Source: Mycolicibacterium fortuitum subsp. fortuitum
GTDB lineage: Bacteria; Actinomycetota; Actinomycetes; Mycobacteriales; Mycobacteriaceae
NCBI RefSeq assembly: GCF_022179545.1
Contig: NZ_AP025518.1
Coordinates: forward strand, 5,828,001 to 5,892,000
Length of the DNA: 64,000 nt
Direction of reading: 5' to 3'
The position numbers and the translations under genes are program-made. Positions 60,914-64,000 of this stretch are shown piece by piece. Within the stretch, counting starts at the first letter, position 1. Each line of letters starts with the position of its first letter. The notes below the pieces were generated by a model. It did no database searches, was not told where the DNA came from, and was given only the letters and a program-made list of their open reading frames with translations.

Positions 60914-62038
60914 TTACTGCTCCCAGGGCTTGAACGGGTTCACCGCATATTGGATGACCCGATACGGGGTGCCGCCACGGGCCATGGTGTTCCACTGGCT
61001 GATGAAAACCCGGACCTGATCGAGCGTCGACCCCGGCGAGATGTAGCCGCCATACGGCTGGGCCAGCTGATTGACCTCCGGCGGCGGCAACGAGTCGACC
61101 GGATCGGGCCAGGCACTGGCGAACACCACCGTGGTCACGGGCGCAGTACCCAGGCCGGTGGGTTCGTAGGCGACCCGCACCTCCATGTTTCCGGTGGTGG
61201 CGTTGAAATACGACAGCACAGGCTTGCCGTCGATCTGCCGGATGCTCATCTCCCCCACCCGGTCGGTGAACAACGCCGTCGGCGGTTTGCCCCAGCCGCC
61301 GGTGGCCGACCAACCCTGCCAGCTCGCGCGGTCGGTGAAGGTCTTCGGCTTGGCCCGGTACAGGAACGGCGGGCTGCTGCGGTCGAAATTGTTGGCCAGG
61401 ATGTACACCCATCCGCCGGGTGAATCCGGTGCCGGGACCGGATCGTAGTAGCCGGTGATCTGCGACTGGGTGCCGCCCTGGAACTTCGCGTCACGAACCG
61501 AACCCGACACGGTCGGCCAATTCGGCTGGGCCGCATCGGCTTTCACCAAGCGTGAGCTGTACGGCTTGAGGTTGTAGGTGGTGGTCACCATCATGTAGTT
61601 CTCACGGTTGATGGCGATCACACCGGCAGGCAACTGGGATCCCCCGGGCGGAGTCGCGTCGGCCAGCAACGGCTTGTCCACCCCGGTGACGCCCCGGTAG
61701 CGCACCCCGCCGGCATCCTCGATCGAATCGGCGTCGACGTGCAAGGCCACCGGCGAATGCCAGCCGCCGAAGCCCACGGCCTGTCCTGCGAAGGTATCGC
61801 CGCAGACCTGGAGGACCCGGCTGGGGAACTCCATGAACTCGCACAGATCGGTCGCCCCGATGCCGTAATCGCGGGTGGGAGTTCCCGTTCCGGCACTCGG
61901 CCCGATCCGCAGCACCTGCCCGGGGGCCAGCGGAGGCACCACCGGCTCACCGAAAGCCGGGTTCGCCCCGGCCGTGGGCGCCAAACACAGCGCCGCAGCA
62001 AGCATCGCGACAGCGGCGAAGCTGCGGGTTGGGTTCAC
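60914..62038 (-). CDS. Secreted DUF4185 protein, Rv3707c-like
   Basis: A 374-residue protein with a signal peptide (AAVAMLAAALCLAPTAGA) and a beta-propeller-like DUF4185 domain. It has the repeated pattern of short strands and aromatic turns (YMMVTTTYNL, GGWVYILANNFD, KPVLSYFNATTGNMEVR). Such proteins resemble glycosidases or lectins of unknown substrate and act outside the membrane. It ends IQYAVNPFKPWEQ. The asd stop lies seven bases upstream, so it is likely in one operon with ask-asd, as in M. tuberculosis. Confidence 0.82.
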   Translation of the reverse strand: MNPTRSFAAVAMLAAALCLAPTAGANPAFGEPVVPPLAPGQVLRIGPSAGTGTPTRDYGIGATDLCEFMEFPSRVLQVCGDTFAGQAVGFGGWHSPVALHVDADSIEDAGGVRYRGVTGVDKPLLADATPPGGSQLPAGVIAINRENYMMVTTTYNLKPYSSRLVKADAAQPNWPTVSGSVRDAKFQGGTQSQITGYYDPVPAPDSPGGWVYILANNFDRSSPPFLYRAKPKTFTDRASWQGWSATGGWGKPPTALFTDRVGEMSIRQIDGKPVLSYFNATTGNMEVRVAYEPTGLGTAPVTTVVFASAWPDPVDSLPPPEVNQLAQPYGGYISPGSTLDQVRVFISQWNTMARGGTPYRVIQYAVNPFKPWEQ

Positions 62039-62045
62039 CCGCGGA

Positions 62046-64000
<1,955 letters not shown>

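Overview
The window is high-GC actinobacterial DNA, and the gene content points to a mycobacterium, probably a Mycolicibacterium-type species. It has a PE/PPE-type type VII secretion (ESX) locus, a complete ergothioneine operon, and glpK, ask and asd in the order I remember for M. tuberculosis (glpK - Rv3698-like - Rv3699-like - egtE-D-C-B-A - Rv3705c-like - Rv3706c/Rv3707c-like - asd - ask). The species and the synteny are inferred from memory; no database was searched.

Layout. (1) 1-1261: the 5' part of glpK and a divergent methyltransferase. (2) About 1268-47458: a large ESX locus lying between glpK and the Rv3698-like gene. Its left arm has a ParA-like ATPase and EccA (minus), two small EspL/YbaB-like genes (plus), and a plus-strand substrate operon at 5268-13827. 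That operon encodes EspC-like, EspA/EspE-like, PE-like, PPE, EspG, two Esx proteins, a second EspG-like protein, a KAS III-like enzyme, another WXG100-like protein and an EspB-like substrate. (3) 13832-33375: a minus-strand polymorphic-toxin operon dominated by one 14.9-kb gene. It encodes a 4968-residue protein with an ESX-type N-terminal domain, seven copies of a DUF1023-like alpha/beta hydrolase (one lost its core), four papain-like domains, one GDPD domain, one GNAT-like domain and three C-terminal helical repeats. Small putative immunity genes and a second, toxin-less copy of the N-domain/YbaB/WXG100 module follow. (4) 33626-47458: the secretion core, with EspI-like ATPase, mycP, eccD and eccC (minus), a second eccD (plus), eccB (minus), eccE (plus) and a DUF5336 membrane protein.

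(5) 47385-53047: acyltransferase, MBL-fold hydrolase, GCS2-type ligase, methyltransferase and a DUF222/HNH protein. (6) 53144-58452: egtEDCBA on the minus strand, four of the five joined by short stop/start overlaps. (7) 58529-62038: envelope or secreted proteins plus an orphan furA with no katG beside it. (8) 62046-64000: asd and the 3' part of ask.

How it may work together: EccB, EccC, EccD (two paralogues), EccE and MycP would form the membrane machine. EccA, two EspG-type chaperones and the ParA-like ATPases would handle substrates in the cytosol. The Esx, PE, PPE and Esp proteins, and probably the giant multi-enzyme protein with its WXG100 partner, would be the cargo. The giant protein and its surroundings are the most promising candidate for an undescribed system.
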